From assembly GCA_029168955.1 (NCBI GenBank), contig JAPDOI010001518.1, forward strand, positions 62,001 to 126,000: DNA of 64,000 nucleotides, read 5' to 3'. This DNA comes from Aplectana chamaeleonis. Taxonomy: Eukaryota > Nematoda > Chromadorea > Rhabditida > Cosmocercidae. This document shows, one piece after another, positions 40,655-53,634 of the stretch. Numbering within the stretch: position 1 is the first letter of the stretch; each line of letters opens with the position of its first letter. The translations under genes were made by a program, and so were the position numbers. The notes below the pieces were generated by a model that worked only from the letters and a program-made list of their open reading frames with translations, was not told the DNA's origin and did no database searches.

Positions 40655-40886
40655 GTTTGAAACATGGTTCACCAAAAACGCTCGTTTTGTTTCAGTTTGG
40701 GGTCCGACGCCAGAAAATGTGAAATCGAAACAATTCAGAATTACTTGAAATGCACAGAGTTGGGTTTGCACCGAACTCGATGCTTACGATCATGGCTGAT
40801 GCGGAATTCAACTCGTGCGACCCCGTACCACAAATGGCTGGATCGTGGAACGGATTTTCGACATTTGAGACAATTTCTTCGGGCTT

Positions 40887-41037
40887 GGTGATCGAACACA
40901 CAGAATGGTAGGCGCCTAGGAGCAGTGCGGCTGGCTAAATGCGGCGCTTCAGAGATGGCGTGATCGCAGCGGCTGTCTGTTGCGTGTACCGGCCGTACTG
41001 CTCCCAGGCGCCTCCCTTTCTGTGTATTCGATCAACA
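40887..41037. mobile_element. Hairpin of the GAGCAGT family
   Basis: The arms GTGATCGAACACACAGAATG with GGAGCAGTGCGGCTGG pair with CCGGCCGTACTGCTCC and TCTGTGTATTCGATCA. Confidence 0.75.
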
Positions 41038-42224
41038 AACCCTTTCACCACATCCTTGTCGAAGTGTCTGTTCCCTCGGCTTCCAACAGTGGTCCTTTTG
41101 CGAACGGAGGATCACAATATCACATCGCACTTGGTCTTGCCCGTTTTCCCGTGCCGCAACGATTCCGAACCAAAAACTTGGCAAAACAAAAAAACTGATT
41201 TGACTCCCTTTTTAAGAAAATCTGTAGAGTTAGACATCTTTCATAGTCCTCATCGCAAGCGCGGCCACGAGGGAGGCAAGTATGAAATTTTGGCGGCTCC
41301 GTCATTGCGGTGCCGGGAAAAGTTGGTCCCCAACCGTGCCATGCACAAAAATTCCAAACCTGCATCTGCGCACATGGCAGCGCGGATAATCCTAAAATTA
41401 TTTGTGGTAGAGTGGACCTAAAGGCATTGTGCGCGTCGAAAACCATACATTATTTTTCCATGGTTTTTGTATAGTTTGGCCCTTTAGCGAACGAAAATGT
41501 CGACAGAACCCCTGAAAAACCTTTACTTGTAGAAAAGAAAACCAGTTTGAATATACTGTGAAATGGTTTTGAGTTTCACGCCAAAATTGTGGTGAGCGCG
41601 AAGCGCTCACCAGGATTTGGCTTTGATCTCTTCCCGCGCGGATGCCCTACAATGAGATCACCTATTCATACCGTTAACAGAGGTATGAGCTGTACACTAT
41701 TCGACAAGCTGCAAGAAATTACATATGTGTGCAACTTTTCATCCCAATTGGTCCCCGCTTTCTGAAGTTATGACCTCTCAAAGTACGCAAAAACGTTCTC
41801 CACCACCGCCTCCGCCACCGCCTCCGCCTCCACCTCCGTCCGTCGAAAACCATTTTTTTGGAAGGCGTGGACCAAATCGCTCGAAAATTTGTGACTAGAT
41901 GTAATAGACGACGGGAATGACGAAAATAATTGTCAGAACTCACCATAATGACTTCTGCCCCTAACGGGCGTTTGAAACTCGGAAACCGGCCTCTCAAGAT
42001 TAGTTTATAAAAATGACGGGTTTTCGTTATCAGTCATTGTTTTCTTAGAGACTCCATATAAATACCTTGCTCTCTAGGGTGGTGTACTCTAAACGTCCGG
42101 CTTGGAACAGGACGCTATGCGGAAGGGTTGTTTTTGAGCGTGGCGCGTGTTTGTACCATGCGCACCAAAGATAAGAAGTCGTCGCAGGGTGTGCTGAAGT
42201 GTCGGTTGACTATGCGAGACCGCA

Positions 42225-44655
42225 GTAGGAGTATGCAGGACGTCGTGGAACTACAGCAACCCCTCAGTAGGGGTGTGCAGGACGCCGTAGAATGTGTGCA
42301 GGACCTCAGTAGGAGTGTGCAGGACCTTAGTAAGATGTGCAGGACATCATGGGACCTGTGCAGGACCCAGTAGGGGTGTGCAGGACGTCGTAGAATGTGT
42401 GCAGGACCTCAGTAGGAGTGTGCAGGACCTTAGCAGGAGTGTGCAGGACATCATGGGACCTGTGCAGGACCCCAGTAGGGGGTGTGCAGGACCTCAGTAG
42501 GGAGTGTGCATGACATTATGGGACCTGTACAGGACCTCAGTAGGAGTGCGCAGGATATCATGGAACGTGTGCAGGACCCCAGTAGGGGTGTGCAGGACGT
42601 CGTAGAATGTGTGCAGGACCTCAGTAGGAGTGTGCAGGACCTTAGTAGGAGGAGGTGCAGGACATCATGGGACCTGTGCAGGACCCCAGCAGGAGTGTGC
42701 AGGACATTATGGAACCTGTGTAGGACCCCAGTAGGGGTGTGCAGGACATCGTAGAATGTGTGCAGAACATCAGTAGGGAGTGTGCAGGACATCATGGGAC
42801 CTGTGCAGGACCCCAGTAAAGTGTGCAGGACGTCGTAGAATGTGTGCAGGACCTTAGTAGGAGTGTGCAGGACATCATGAAACATGTGCAAGACCCTGTA
42901 AGGATGAGCAGGACTTGATGGAATGTGTGCAGGACACCAGTAGGAGTGTGCAGGACATCATGAAGCGTGTGCAGGACCCCAGTAGGGTTGAGCAGGACGT
43001 CATGGAATGTGTGTAGGACCTTAGTAAAATTACACAGGACATCATGGAACGTGTGCAGGACCCCCAATAGGGGTGTGCAGGACATCATGGGAATGTGTGC
43101 AGGACCTTAGTAGGAGTGTGCAGGACATCAATGAAACGTGTGCAAGACCCTGTAAGGATGATCAGAACTTCGTGGAATGTGTGCAGGACATCAGTAGGAG
43201 TGTGCAGGACATCATGAAGGTGTGCAGGACCTCAATAGGGGTGTGCAGGACATCATGGAATGTGTGCAGGACCTTAGTAGGAGTGTGCAGGACATCATGA
43301 AACGTGTGCAAGACCCCTGTAAGGATGATCAGAACTTCGTGGAATGTGTGCAGGACATCAGTAGGAGTGTGCAGGACATCATGGAACGTGTGCAAGACCC
43401 CTGTAAGGATGAGCAGGACTTCATGGAATGTGTGCTGGATCTCAGTAGGGTGTGCAGGACGCTGTAGAATGTGTGCAGGACCCTCAGTAGGAGTGTGCAG
43501 GACCTTAGTAGGAGTGTGCAGGACATCATGGGACCTGTGCAGGACCCCAGTAAGGGTGTGCAGGACGTCGAAGAATGTGTGCAGGACTTTAGTAGCAGTG
43601 TGCAGGACCTTAGTAGGAGTGTGCAGGGACATCATGGGACCTGTACAGGGACTCCCCAGTAGGGTGTGCAGGACCTCAGTAGGAGTGTGCAGGACATTTT
43701 GGGACCTGTGCAGGACCCCAGTAAGGGTGTGCAGGACGTCGTAGAATGTGTGCAGGACCTTAGTAGGAGTGTGCAGGACCTTAGTAGGAGTGTGCAGGAC
43801 ATCATGGGACCTGTGCAGGAGTCCAGTAGAAGTGTGCAGGACATCATGGAACCTGTGTAGGACCCCAGTAGGGGTGTGCAGGACATCGTAGAATGTGCAG
43901 AACATCAGTAGGAGTGTGCAGGACATCATGGGACCTGTGCAGGACCCCAGTAGGGGTTTGCAGGACGTCGTAGAATGTGCAGGACCTTAGTAGGAGTGTG
44001 CAGGACATCATGAAACATGTGCAAGACCCCTGTAAGGGTGAGCAGGACTTCATGGAATGTGTGCAGGACATCAGTAGGAGTGTGCAGGACATCATGAAGC
44101 GTGTGCAGGACCCCAGTAGGGTTGAGCAGGACGTCATGGAATGTGTGTAGGGCCTTAGTGAAATTACACAGGACATCATGGAACGTGTGCAGGACCCCAA
44201 TAGGGTGTGCAGGACATCATGGAATGTGTGCAGGACCTAGTAGAGTGTGCAGGACATCATGAAACGTGTGCAAGACCCCTGTAAGGATGATCAGAACTTC
44301 GTGGAATGTGCAGGACATCAGTAGGAGTGTGTGCAGGACATCATGAAGCGTGTGCAGGACCCTCAATAGGGTGTGCAGGACATCATGGAATGTGTGCAGG
44401 ACCTTAGTAGGAGTGTGCAGGACATCATGGAACGTGTGCAGGACCTTAGTAGGAGTGTGCAGGACATCAAGTGAAACGTGTGCAAGACCCCTGTAAGGAT
44501 GATCAGAACTTCGTGGAATGTGTGCAGGACATCAGTAGGAGTGTGCAGGACATCATGAAACGTGTGCAAGACCCCTGTAAGGATGATCAGAACTTCATGG
44601 AATGTGTGCTGGATCTCAGTAGGGGTGTGCAGGACCTAAGTTCAATGTTCAGGAC
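42225..44655. repeat. 21-base minisatellite, about 115 units, higher-order structure
   Basis: The unit is GTGTGCAGGACCTTAGTAGGA with variants in the second half: ATCATGGGACCT, CCCCAGTAGGG, GTCGTAGAAT, TTCGTGGAAT. Variants recur in fixed order, giving higher-order repeats of about five units (105 bases) in parts, and a different order elsewhere. Because 21 is a multiple of three, all frames without a stop in the unit stay open, which explains the 255-residue minus-strand and 146-residue plus-strand open frames. It is not a CRISPR array: there are no unique spacers. No gene flanks it directly. Confidence 0.95.
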
Positions 44656-45739
44656 ACCGTATGCAAGCCAGGCCTCCGAATCTACAAGAACGATAGTTAA
44701 GTCCGCCAGAACAGGGCTACCGTAATCTCACTCGAGTTGGCTCTAAAATTTTCTAAGTTCTGACTCCGATTTCGCTTCATCTTCCCTACAGGTGGTGATG
44801 TTTCCCTGCTTTTTAGTCCAGGCAGATCCTCAACTGCTGACCCTAGAGAAGGACGGTGTGTGAATCAAGACACACCGCTCTTCACTTTATACTTTATCAT
44901 TGATCAATTGGGTATCATCAAATTTGTTTACGAGAGCCGAATAACATCATTCCTGAGATTACGGTAGTCCTCTTCTGGCGCACTTAACTATCGTTCGCGC
45001 TGGAAATCAATTTCCATTTTTCAGGCTCCATTTGTTCATGATTGAGCCCGGTAGACCACACTGGTAAACTTTGGCGAGTCAAAAACGTTGGACGATGAGG
45101 TTAATATCCGCCACCAATTCTCACCAGTCATCTAGCCCTTTTTCCTAGAATGTTGGTGCGACAGTAAGATAACAGGAAAAAATGGTTACGGCACGAACTC
45201 CACATGCAGAAAAACTCCGAGAATGATTTTGGCGCGAAATTCAAATTCGTATTTACAATGTGTTCCGATTGACTTTTCTTTACAAATGAAGGTTTTTCAT
45301 GGGCCCTTCAACATTTTCTTTCACTAGAGGGGCCAAGCTACGCAAAAACTCATAGAAATGATGGAAAACTCTGATAAAAGAGGCCTGATACTGCGCTATC
45401 AATCATTGTTTTTATTAGAGCTCTACGGAAATACTTCGACTGGTAGCCTCCACCAATGAGCCGTTCATTTCATTTCTGTCTTGAGTGGTGCGTGCCCCCC
45501 GTCTAGAAGAGTGCACAAGAACCTGTACAATTGGGTCATTTTGAAACTCATTTCTTCATTTTTCGACTTTTAAATTCAAAAAAGTATATGCCTTGCATCT
45601 ATTTGTAGGAAGCCGCGTTGCAACAATTATCTTGCAGTCTTAGCAGCGGAGCGGTTGTTTCTTCATTTTTCTACCACTATGTTTTCGAAAAAAAAACAAC
45701 TTGACTTCTGGAGCTCGACGATATTGTAGAAGGAAACCC

Positions 45740-46590
45740 TTGTAAAAGTTGTGAAATTTCTGAAAGTTGGGCTCCGCAGAAAAGGTCAAGAGGATTTGGC
45801 ATTGCTCCTAAATGTTGTGAAATTGTTTTATTGGATTTGGCTCTCAACTTGATTTTTCAAATGTAGTGAAATTGTCGAATTGATTTGGCTGTGATGATAC
45901 TATATGCAGATAACATAATCATTAAATGTAGTGAAATTGTTGCAAAACGGATTTGGCAGGAGCTCTATCAATTATCACAGTCAAATCACGCGTCAGAAGG
46001 TCCTCTGGCGAGCGAATGAAGACAAAAAGAAAAAATAATAATCCTCAGTCAACAATGCTGAACGAAACGTGGCCTTATGGGCTAGAATTAAGGTTTCCGA
46101 AGGCTATTCTGCCCTTTCAGTGTAGCTCCCACTAACAATAAGGTACCAGACCTTCCTCACCGATGAGATAAAATTCATGAAAACGAAATCTAACGCAATT
46201 TACTCGCTACTGACTATGTCTTCGTGTCCTCAACGCTTTCACGGTTCGCATTGTATAGAAACGTTTTGCTGCTAGGTTTATTCCTGTTCTCATTCGATTC
46301 AATATGCGCTCCAAGGAAAACCCCTTCTGACGCGTGATTTGACTGTGATAATTGATAGAGCTCCTGCCAAATCCGTTTGCAACAATTTCACTAGATTTAA
46401 TGATTATGTTATCTGCATATAGTATCATCACAGCCAAATCAATTCGACAATTTCACTACATTTGAAAAATCAAGTTGAGAGCCAAATCCAATAAAACAAT
46501 TCCTCATTAACATTTAGGAGCAATGCCAAATCCTTGACCTTTTCTGCGGAGCCCAACTTTCAGAAATTTCACAACTTTTTACAAGTTGTT
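45740..46590. mobile_element. 850-base palindrome
   Basis: The arms 45740-46070 and 46270-46590 are near-identical inverted copies (TGATGATACTATATGCAGAT with its inverse at about 46420). The centre is unpaired. Confidence 0.8.
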
Positions 46591-47618
46591 TTCAGTCTTT
46601 CGGCATTTGGAGGACTGGCCCCCGTCATTTTGAACTTTTTTTGCATGTAGAGCTTGTACCATAATTGTTTTCCATGTTGTTTGACGGTCGCATTAACTTT
46701 CAATGACAAGTGTTTGATGATCGACCCCACAGTAGTTTCCAGATAGGTATAACTTTCAAGAGGCGCATTATTAGAGCCTCAATTTTTTGGGCGATGTCAG
46801 CTATCCCGAAATTTTTGACTGTGCTTAAAAAATTGAAAATGGTTTCCAGCTCGGACGATGCCTTTAAACAGGCAATCGAGTAATGATGCAAGTGATGAAA
46901 TAGTCGTGGCGCTTTGGGCGGTGCTGGATGGGCGTCACGCGCTTGCGGCGAGGACTATGAAAGAGCTTCATGACATTGCTTACCTGCGTGCGTACGCGTT
47001 ACGGTTCAGTGTGTGCCGCGCGCGCGGAGAACGCGTTAAGGACGCCATCGTGTGGGAGAGTCATCAGCACCATATACGGCAAAAAGGTTACCGTTAGTGA
47101 CATAAATGGAACGCAGCAAAGTAAATAACGCTCTAGAACATGCCAGTTCATTTGATTCCACTTAGATGCTACGATGTCGCGTCGCCGGTCGTCCTTTTCG
47201 CCGCGCGCGACGCTCACCGACCGCGACGCAGAACGCACGGGTGAACACTGTCCGCTCCCCATATGAAACATGCCTCAATGGGACCAAGAAGTGAATCCTA
47301 CACACAATCTCAGGTTTTCAATCGGGGCTCAATCCTAGGTATCAGTACTCAGAAAATCAATTTCAAAGTGCGCGCGTTAACTTCAGGATCGTTGCGGTGC
47401 GTAAAAATGGACATGGTCAAATCCGTTTGCCATAGTGTCTCCCCAGTTTACGATAGCACCTAGGGGCCCGTAGCAACGAGTCACTTGCTCGGGGAGGGCT
47501 CTACTGACCGATCCTAGTGCCAGGCCTGACCCTGGCCGCGGCACCATGATTTCTGTCCGGTTATCTTTGAGCTGCGTGCTGCAGCAGCGCCTGTCTGCAG
47601 CTGCGAACCGGATCGTGG

Positions 47619-48163
47619 CATGTGGATAGAACCCACACTGCTGGTGTGGCTTAGGAGCAGTTCGGCTGGTACACGCGACGCACGCTACGGAAAAACTGCG
47701 CACGTCGCCCTTGGGGCGCATTAACCGAGGGCCCTCAAGAAAGAAGTAGTTGTTCCATTTTAGCCGTTCCCCTTTATCATTTTTTTGCATTTTGTTTATG
47801 TTGTTACTGTGTCAGACGTAGGGTCGGCGTCGAAATCAACATAGTCATCTCCCATTCCGCTCCGAGAAGCAAACAAAAAAAAAACTCTTAAAAGACTAAT
47901 ATAAAAAGTGCGAATTCCACCTAAACGGTGGCGTCAGAAACATTGCGTCTAAAAAAGTGTATTATAAACAAAAAAAAACATGGACAAAATACTAAAAATG
48001 ATAAAGGGGACGGCTAAAATGGAGCAACAACTACTTTTTTGAGGGCCCTCGGTTAACGCGCGGCAAGAACGACTTGCGCAGCGTTTTTATATCGCCCTTC
48101 GTCGCGTGTGCCAGCCGAACTGCTCGCTAGCCACACTCGCGGTGTGCCTTCGATCCACATACC
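47619..48163. mobile_element. Larger member of the GAGCAGT hairpin family
   Basis: The arms pair: CATGTGGATAGAACCCACAC and GGAGCAGTTCGGCTGGTAC on the left; GTGCCAGCCGAACTGCTC and CGATCCACATA on the right. A second internal pair, GAGGGCCCTCAAGAAAGAAG against TTTTTTGAGGGCCCTCG, extends the arms to about 150 bases. Confidence 0.75.
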
Positions 48164-48177
48164 CCGGATTGTCGTTC

Positions 48178-48965
48178 TGATATACCCAGTCCCAAACGAG
48201 ATGGCAAGTGAAGAATCCAAAAAAAACAGCGATCGCTCTGCGTCTCTGACATTTTTGGACTACGGTAAGACGTCGCGTACGCTATTACGCAGCATGTGTT
48301 ATCGTGATCTAAAAGCAGATGACTTAGTGCCTACCGAGCTGTTATCCATATCCTGTAACTCCCTGCCACGTAAAGAAGAATATCTGTATTGAGAAAGTAT
48401 CACGAGCATTTGGAGCGGAAAGAACGCAAAGAGTGTTTAAGTTTGTGAAAAAAGAAGTGAGACCGTGAAAAACTCGTCGTATCCTCTTTTTGGATTACGG
48501 TCGGACATGCTACGTATTTGCGTACGCGACCTCCTATCGTAATTCAACAATGTCAGAGCAGGTTTGGGCAGACTTGCGACCGGTCGCAACGGGGGATCTT
48601 AAAAATGACGGAAAATTTTCGAAAAAAAGAAATTTGGGGGGGGGGTTCGTAGAATTTTCGAAAAAATGGGGTTTAACTCCAAACCACTCGGAAAGGTAGA
48701 GTGAGGCAAGAGTAGCAAGTCGCGTATGAATTCTGAACAGTTCAAATGAAGATTAGCTTCGGGGGGGGGGTTCGCAAAAATCTTGGTCATGAAAATTTTT
48801 GCATCCTAGGAGGGGGGAGGTTCGTAAAAATTTCGGTCACTAGGGGGTCGTAAAATTTTGGTCACCGGTCGCAACGGCCTGCTCAACTCTGTGTCAGAGA
48901 CGCCGAGGGAGCGCTGCTTCTTTGGACTCTTCGCTTGCCATCTCGTTTGGGAGAGGGTATTACGG
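48178..48965. mobile_element. Foldback element
   Basis: ATACCCAGTCCCAAACGAGA pairs with TCTCGTTTGGGAGAGGGTAT. The 94-residue open frame at 48108-48392 lies across this arm, so I do not call it a gene. Confidence 0.65.
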
Positions 48966-50057
48966 TAGTATATTACTTGTAGACCTAGGCCCGTATTCAT
49001 GAACGTTCAACCGGCGTGATAAGGGTAAATGTTACTTTGAATCTCAGCGCTTCCTGTGCTTTATACTATACATTGGATCCGACTCTTTTCGGAAAACAGG
49101 AAAAGCTGTTTTTTTCTTCACCGTCAACCTAATGCCTTAATGAAAGATGATTTTCCAATCGAAACTTATTATAGCATTCATGCGAGGTCAAAATTGCCGT
49201 CGATTTCAAATTAGTGCTCGTGTAATATAGGTTTTTTGAAATGATTCGGATATCCGAAGAAAATCGGTTATTTTAGAATTTCTTGTCACAGAATCTCCTA
49301 GTTACTTGAAAGTTGGGATCACTCTGCCTTTTTAGTCCAGACACATCTAAATGTAAACCTTGCAGTTCACGGTAAAGCAGAAAAGAGCGATTATCGCAAT
49401 TATCTTCAATGAGTCGGATCCAATGTGTACTTTATACCTCTATCTCGCTCCGCGGAGAAGCCTGATGGAGGTATAGAGCACATGAAAGCAGAGACAGGGT
49501 TGAGCAGGCCGTTGCGCGGATTTTCGGCGGAGCTACGACCCCCCCGTCGACCAAAATTTTGAAAAAAAAATTGCGACCCCCATCGATAAGCAGACTTTTG
49601 TACTCAGCGCACCGAATGCCCTCCGAATAAAATTTTTGACTGAATTCTTTCTCCAAACTACTGTATGCCCACCGTGACGTGGATTTTCATGGCGGCCCCT
49701 GTAGAGACAATTGTTCTCGCAATGAAATCTTACTATCAGTGGGCGGCTATTACTACCTCATTTTAGCTCACCAGGTTTGGAGATAATTCCGTTTGCTCCA
49801 AAAAGCTTACGACCCCCTACTATACTTGTTATCCGAAGGTAATTCCTCGGATAATGGATCGATTCGGATAATGCCATTTTAAATTTACCGGATATTTGTT
49901 CGATTCAGATAATGCGTTTTTTCAAGTTATCGGATATTGGATCGATTCAGATAATGCCATTTTTCCAATGATTCGGATACGGATATCCGTCGGATAATTT
50001 CGGATAAATTTAGGATATTATCGGAACAAACCTCAAGCACACACAAACATTGACACA

Positions 50058-50312
50058 TACAGGCCATAAAACGGCCAATGTCTCACCGTCGACTGCAGTA
50101 CCACGCGCTGCGCGACCGCACGTGCGTCGGAGCAGACGAGTTTTGCTGCCGCGCGACGAGTTTCGGCAGCGACGCGCGGCGGCCGAAACAAATCGCGCGG
50201 CGGCCAAAACTCGTGCGCGGCGGCCAAACCCGTCTGCTTCCGACGCGCGTGCGGTCGCGCAGCGCGTGGTGCGCAGTCGACGGTGAGACATTGGCCGTTT
50301 TTATGGCCTGTA
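50058..50312. mobile_element. GC-rich MITE inserted at a TA of the microsatellite
   Basis: TACAGGCCATAAAACGGCCA pairs with TGGCCGTTTTTATGGCCTGTA. The arms are about 90 bases. ACACA-rich sequence flanks both sides (ACACAAACATTGACACA before, CACACACACACTTACACA after). Confidence 0.85.
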
Positions 50313-50612
50313 CACACACACACACTTACACACACACAAAACATACACACATACACACATACACACATGCACACATACACACTTACTCATATACACACAT
50401 ACACACATACACACGTACACACATACACACTTACACACATACACACACATACACACGCACACACACACTTACACACATACACACATACACACACATACAC
50501 ACATACACACATACACACATACACACACATACACACATACACACATACACACATACATACATACACACATACACACATACACACATACACACACACAAAC
50601 ACACACACACAC
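50313..50612. repeat. (CACATA)n microsatellite, 300 bases
   Basis: Mostly ACACATACAC with slippage variants (CACACT, CATACATA). Open frames on both strands are shadows. Confidence 0.95.
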
Positions 50613-50639
50613 TTTCCTAAATTTAACCTAAAATGAACC

Positions 50640-50985
50640 GATTTTCATCCGATTTTACGCAAATTTTATCCGTTTTATCCGGTTTTGATCCGATTTTATC
50701 CGATTTCACGCAAATTTTATCCGTTTTATCCGATTTTGCACAAATTTTATCCGTTTTATCTGGTTTTCATCCGATTTTTATCCGTTTTATCCGATTTTAT
50801 CCGAATTCTTGACCCTTCGGATAATGGTTCGATTCAGATAATGCCGATTTCAAATTTTCCGGATATTGGTTCGATTCAGATAATGCGTGTTTTCAAATTT
50901 TCGGATATCGGATTATCCGAATCTCGGATATCCGGTCGGATATCCGAAATGGAGTGATCCGGATACTAAGTATACCCCTACCCCG
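50640..50985. repeat. TTTATCCG-type minisatellite
   Basis: Short units such as ATCCGATTTTATCCG and ATCCGTTTT repeat irregularly, then turn into GGTTCGATTCAGATAATGC units. The block at 49850-50025 is of the same kind (GGATATTGGATCGATTCAGA). Confidence 0.75.
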
Positions 50986-51130
50986 AAGTTTTAATTTTTC
51001 TTCAGAAAATTTCCCTCAATTTTACGACCCCCGTTGTGCCGAGCCGCAACTCTGCTCAACCCTGAGCAGAGATTCAGAGTAACATTCACCCATACCCCAC
51101 CGGTCACTCATGAATTAATAGTGGTCCTAG

Positions 51131-53634
51131 TTATAGATATGGTCACCAAATTACTCTTGTAGGCTGCTGTAGAGTAGATATCCACGGATGTAGCTCGCCT
51201 TCGCCACACGCGATAGACGTTGGACACGTCTCGTGAGATATAAAAACAGTTTTCGGTCAATCAATCGGAAACGGGCTGTCAGCGAATAGTTAAAGAGCTG
51301 ACAGCGGTTGGACTTCACTTTCTCAAATGAAGGTTCTTTGATCTCCTTCTGGTACTTTCGTTGGACTTCTTCTGATTTCTCTGTTTGTTCTGTGCATTAA
51401 CAGGGTATACACGTCACTTAAGACAGACGGGAGGGGGAGCATTAGCAGGAGTGTGGAACACTGGGACGGCTTCTATACAGTTTCATTCGTTTACTACCAG
51501 TTCGCGGTTTTTTTTGTATTTTTCATGACTTTTCGCGCATTTCTCTCCTGCTTGTACATCATTGCTTAACGGCGAAGTAGTCACTCTTATAGCATTCTCA
51601 CTCGCGCTTGCTGTTGTAGTGCTTAGCTCACTTCCTTTATTAACAACAGGTAGGAGCCAAGGGGTTTTCAGAGTGGCGTCGCTGCGAAACTCGCTTTCGC
51701 AGGGTGTGCTAGAACAACGGGGAGTGCTAGAAAGAGCTGAGCGAGCGCCGCTGCGAGCTGGTTGAGGCGATCAATGCGTCGCGCGGAGAAAGTGACTTCG
51801 ACCATATTTGCGTCGCCCGCGTCCCCCTGGACTCCACATATTTATCTATTTAATGCCGTTTTATGTAATTTTGGCGTACCATGGACAGTATAGTGACATC
51901 AAAAGACATTATAGTTTTGTACGTTTCGTTTTAGTTTTTTACCTGCAGTTTTTTTTCAATTCGGAATTGGTGTGCTGTCATTATTCCATTCAATTACTTA
52001 TGAACCATTCTTTTTATTTATACAATTCTCTAGGCTGTCGAATGTATGAATTTGCCTCTTTTTGAAACTAGATTTTCCGCTTCCCCAATTACCATCTAAA
52101 AGCAGGGATGGTTAAAACGACTGTAATGATGATTATATTATGTGAAAACAACTGGAAATGTCATGGAACCCACATAAACTGTGATGGCATGACCATAATC
52201 GACTTTTTTTGTTTGCTGTGCAGATGCGCGTGTGCGGAAATATCAGTACGCAAAAGCGTGTGGAATTCAATGCGGCGACGAAGACTCCGTCGCCGGCGAC
52301 CGGCTGTCGCTGAAGTATACCAATGGCCTTAGGGTACGAAAATTGTGAAAATAAATATAATACAATTATACTCGAAAACATTATCAAAGTTAGCTAGAAT
52401 CATGAAAAGAGTAGTGATTTGATTTCAAAATTCACAGTTTTCTGTTCTTGAAATCACCCGCGCGAGCAGTAGGGAGGGGGCCGCGCTTTTTACGGAGCGA
52501 TCATAGTGCTATGCCTTACCCTGCCACGCAGCCGGCGTGCGTGTCGAGCTGCCGTCGCACCTTGAATTTTTCGGGCGAGCCTCCCCACAGCTGCAAACAT
52601 CTGACCGGTATATTAGTCACCATCCGTCTAATACTCCTGGTGATCGGTTCATGGGTCAGATAAATGCCTTCGGGACGGCTGCTTGACACGCACGCCGACC
52701 GCGTGGGCAGGCAGACTTATTTGGACGGACTTTTTGTAAAATGGCAATTATTTCTTTGTCCGTACTTGATGTATATTCTTATATACATGAACTTTACTTA
52801 CGTCTTTGTTCAATTTACTTGTAATGTCATTTAGCTATGGAAACCTACTCATAAACGCTCATAACTCCGTTCAGAAAAATGTGTCGCAGCTGTTAGGGTA
52901 AAATTTTATTTGTACACCGAAAATTTATTTTGGGAATGTTTGTTCCATTTGCAATTGGCAGTTCGTGTAGGTATCCTTCCCTTTTGAGATAAGAATCTCT
53001 CCATTGGAGCATGCGGAGTTCTTGTCGAAGTCGATTAATTGAGAAGTTGTTTCTCCAGTTCGCTTCACCTACCTACAGAGGATATCGACCCAACATCGGA
53101 TTTTCTTCTGTTTAGCATCTGCTGTTCACATTTGTCATCTGATTTTGCGTAGCTTTTTTTCATTTCGAGAATTTTCTCGAGGGTTTTCCGTACCAGTTTA
53201 GTTCAGCTTTTGGCTTTTTGGGTTTCTCTGAGTTATTCAATTATTTTGTGAAGAATGCTTCGGCTCTGTCTTACTCTCTATAAACCTCGTGAAAATTATT
53301 CTGCAAAACTGCGGAAATCCGCAATCTTGTGTGCAACAACTGTGGACCGCCTGCTGTTTTCCTGTCAGCTGGAATTAATCACCTTCCTCTTGATTTTTTG
53401 CGTTGATTTATTTGGTGTGAAGGAATGAACTTGAGCTCTTCTTCCACCTAGCTGGAAATCTGATGCTGTCTCATGCGAGCCTAGACATGTGGGACTTGAG
53501 TGAATTTTTTTTTCTGAAATTTGCTTTGGCGTGTGATGTGGTGTGAATTTCTGTTGTTTTCCGAACCTCAGAATGAGGAAAAGAGGCTTCGAAAATATAG
53601 ATAGCTGTTAACGATTGAAATTTTCAAAGTTGTT
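51131..53634. other. Intergenic, nothing firm
   Basis: GAGATATAAAAAC near 51236 looks like a TATA box. A hydrophobic frame (LIAFSLALAVVVLSSLPLL) at about 51585-51645 ends near CAACAG|GTAGGAG. It has no ATG in frame (a TTG at 51562 opens the open stretch), so I do not call it. The rest shows no gene. Confidence 0.3.

Larger units (their letters stand above)
49497..51062. mobile_element. Larger element with CAGGGTTGAGCAGG ends
   Basis: CAGGGTTGAGCAGGCCGTTG at 49497 is mirrored by AACTCTGCTCAACCCTG ending near 51062, with inner pairs such as ACGACCCCC. It contains the TTTATCCG minisatellite (50640-50985), its relative (49850-50025), the microsatellite and the GC-rich MITE. Confidence 0.6.
48982..51130. 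mobile_element. Outermost element of the nested stack
   Basis: CCTAGGCCCGTATTCATGAA and GGTAAATGTTACTTTGAATC at the left are mirrored by GATTCAGAGTAACATTCACC and TCATGAATTAATAGTGGTCC at the right. Identity is about 70-75 percent over 70 bases, so this is weaker than the inner ones. Confidence 0.45.

Noticed and set aside
43162..43929. 255-residue minus-strand open frame
   Set aside because: It is a translation of the 21-base minisatellite; the unit length keeps the frame open. No start context, splice site or domain.
42225..44655. CRISPR array
   Set aside because: Units are contiguous variants with no unique spacers, and the genome is eukaryotic.
48108..48392. 94-residue plus-strand open frame
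   Set aside because: Overlaps the arms of two foldback elements.
51562..51765. Hydrophobic 67-residue frame as a secreted protein
   Set aside because: Opens with TTG, not ATG, and no upstream exon was found.
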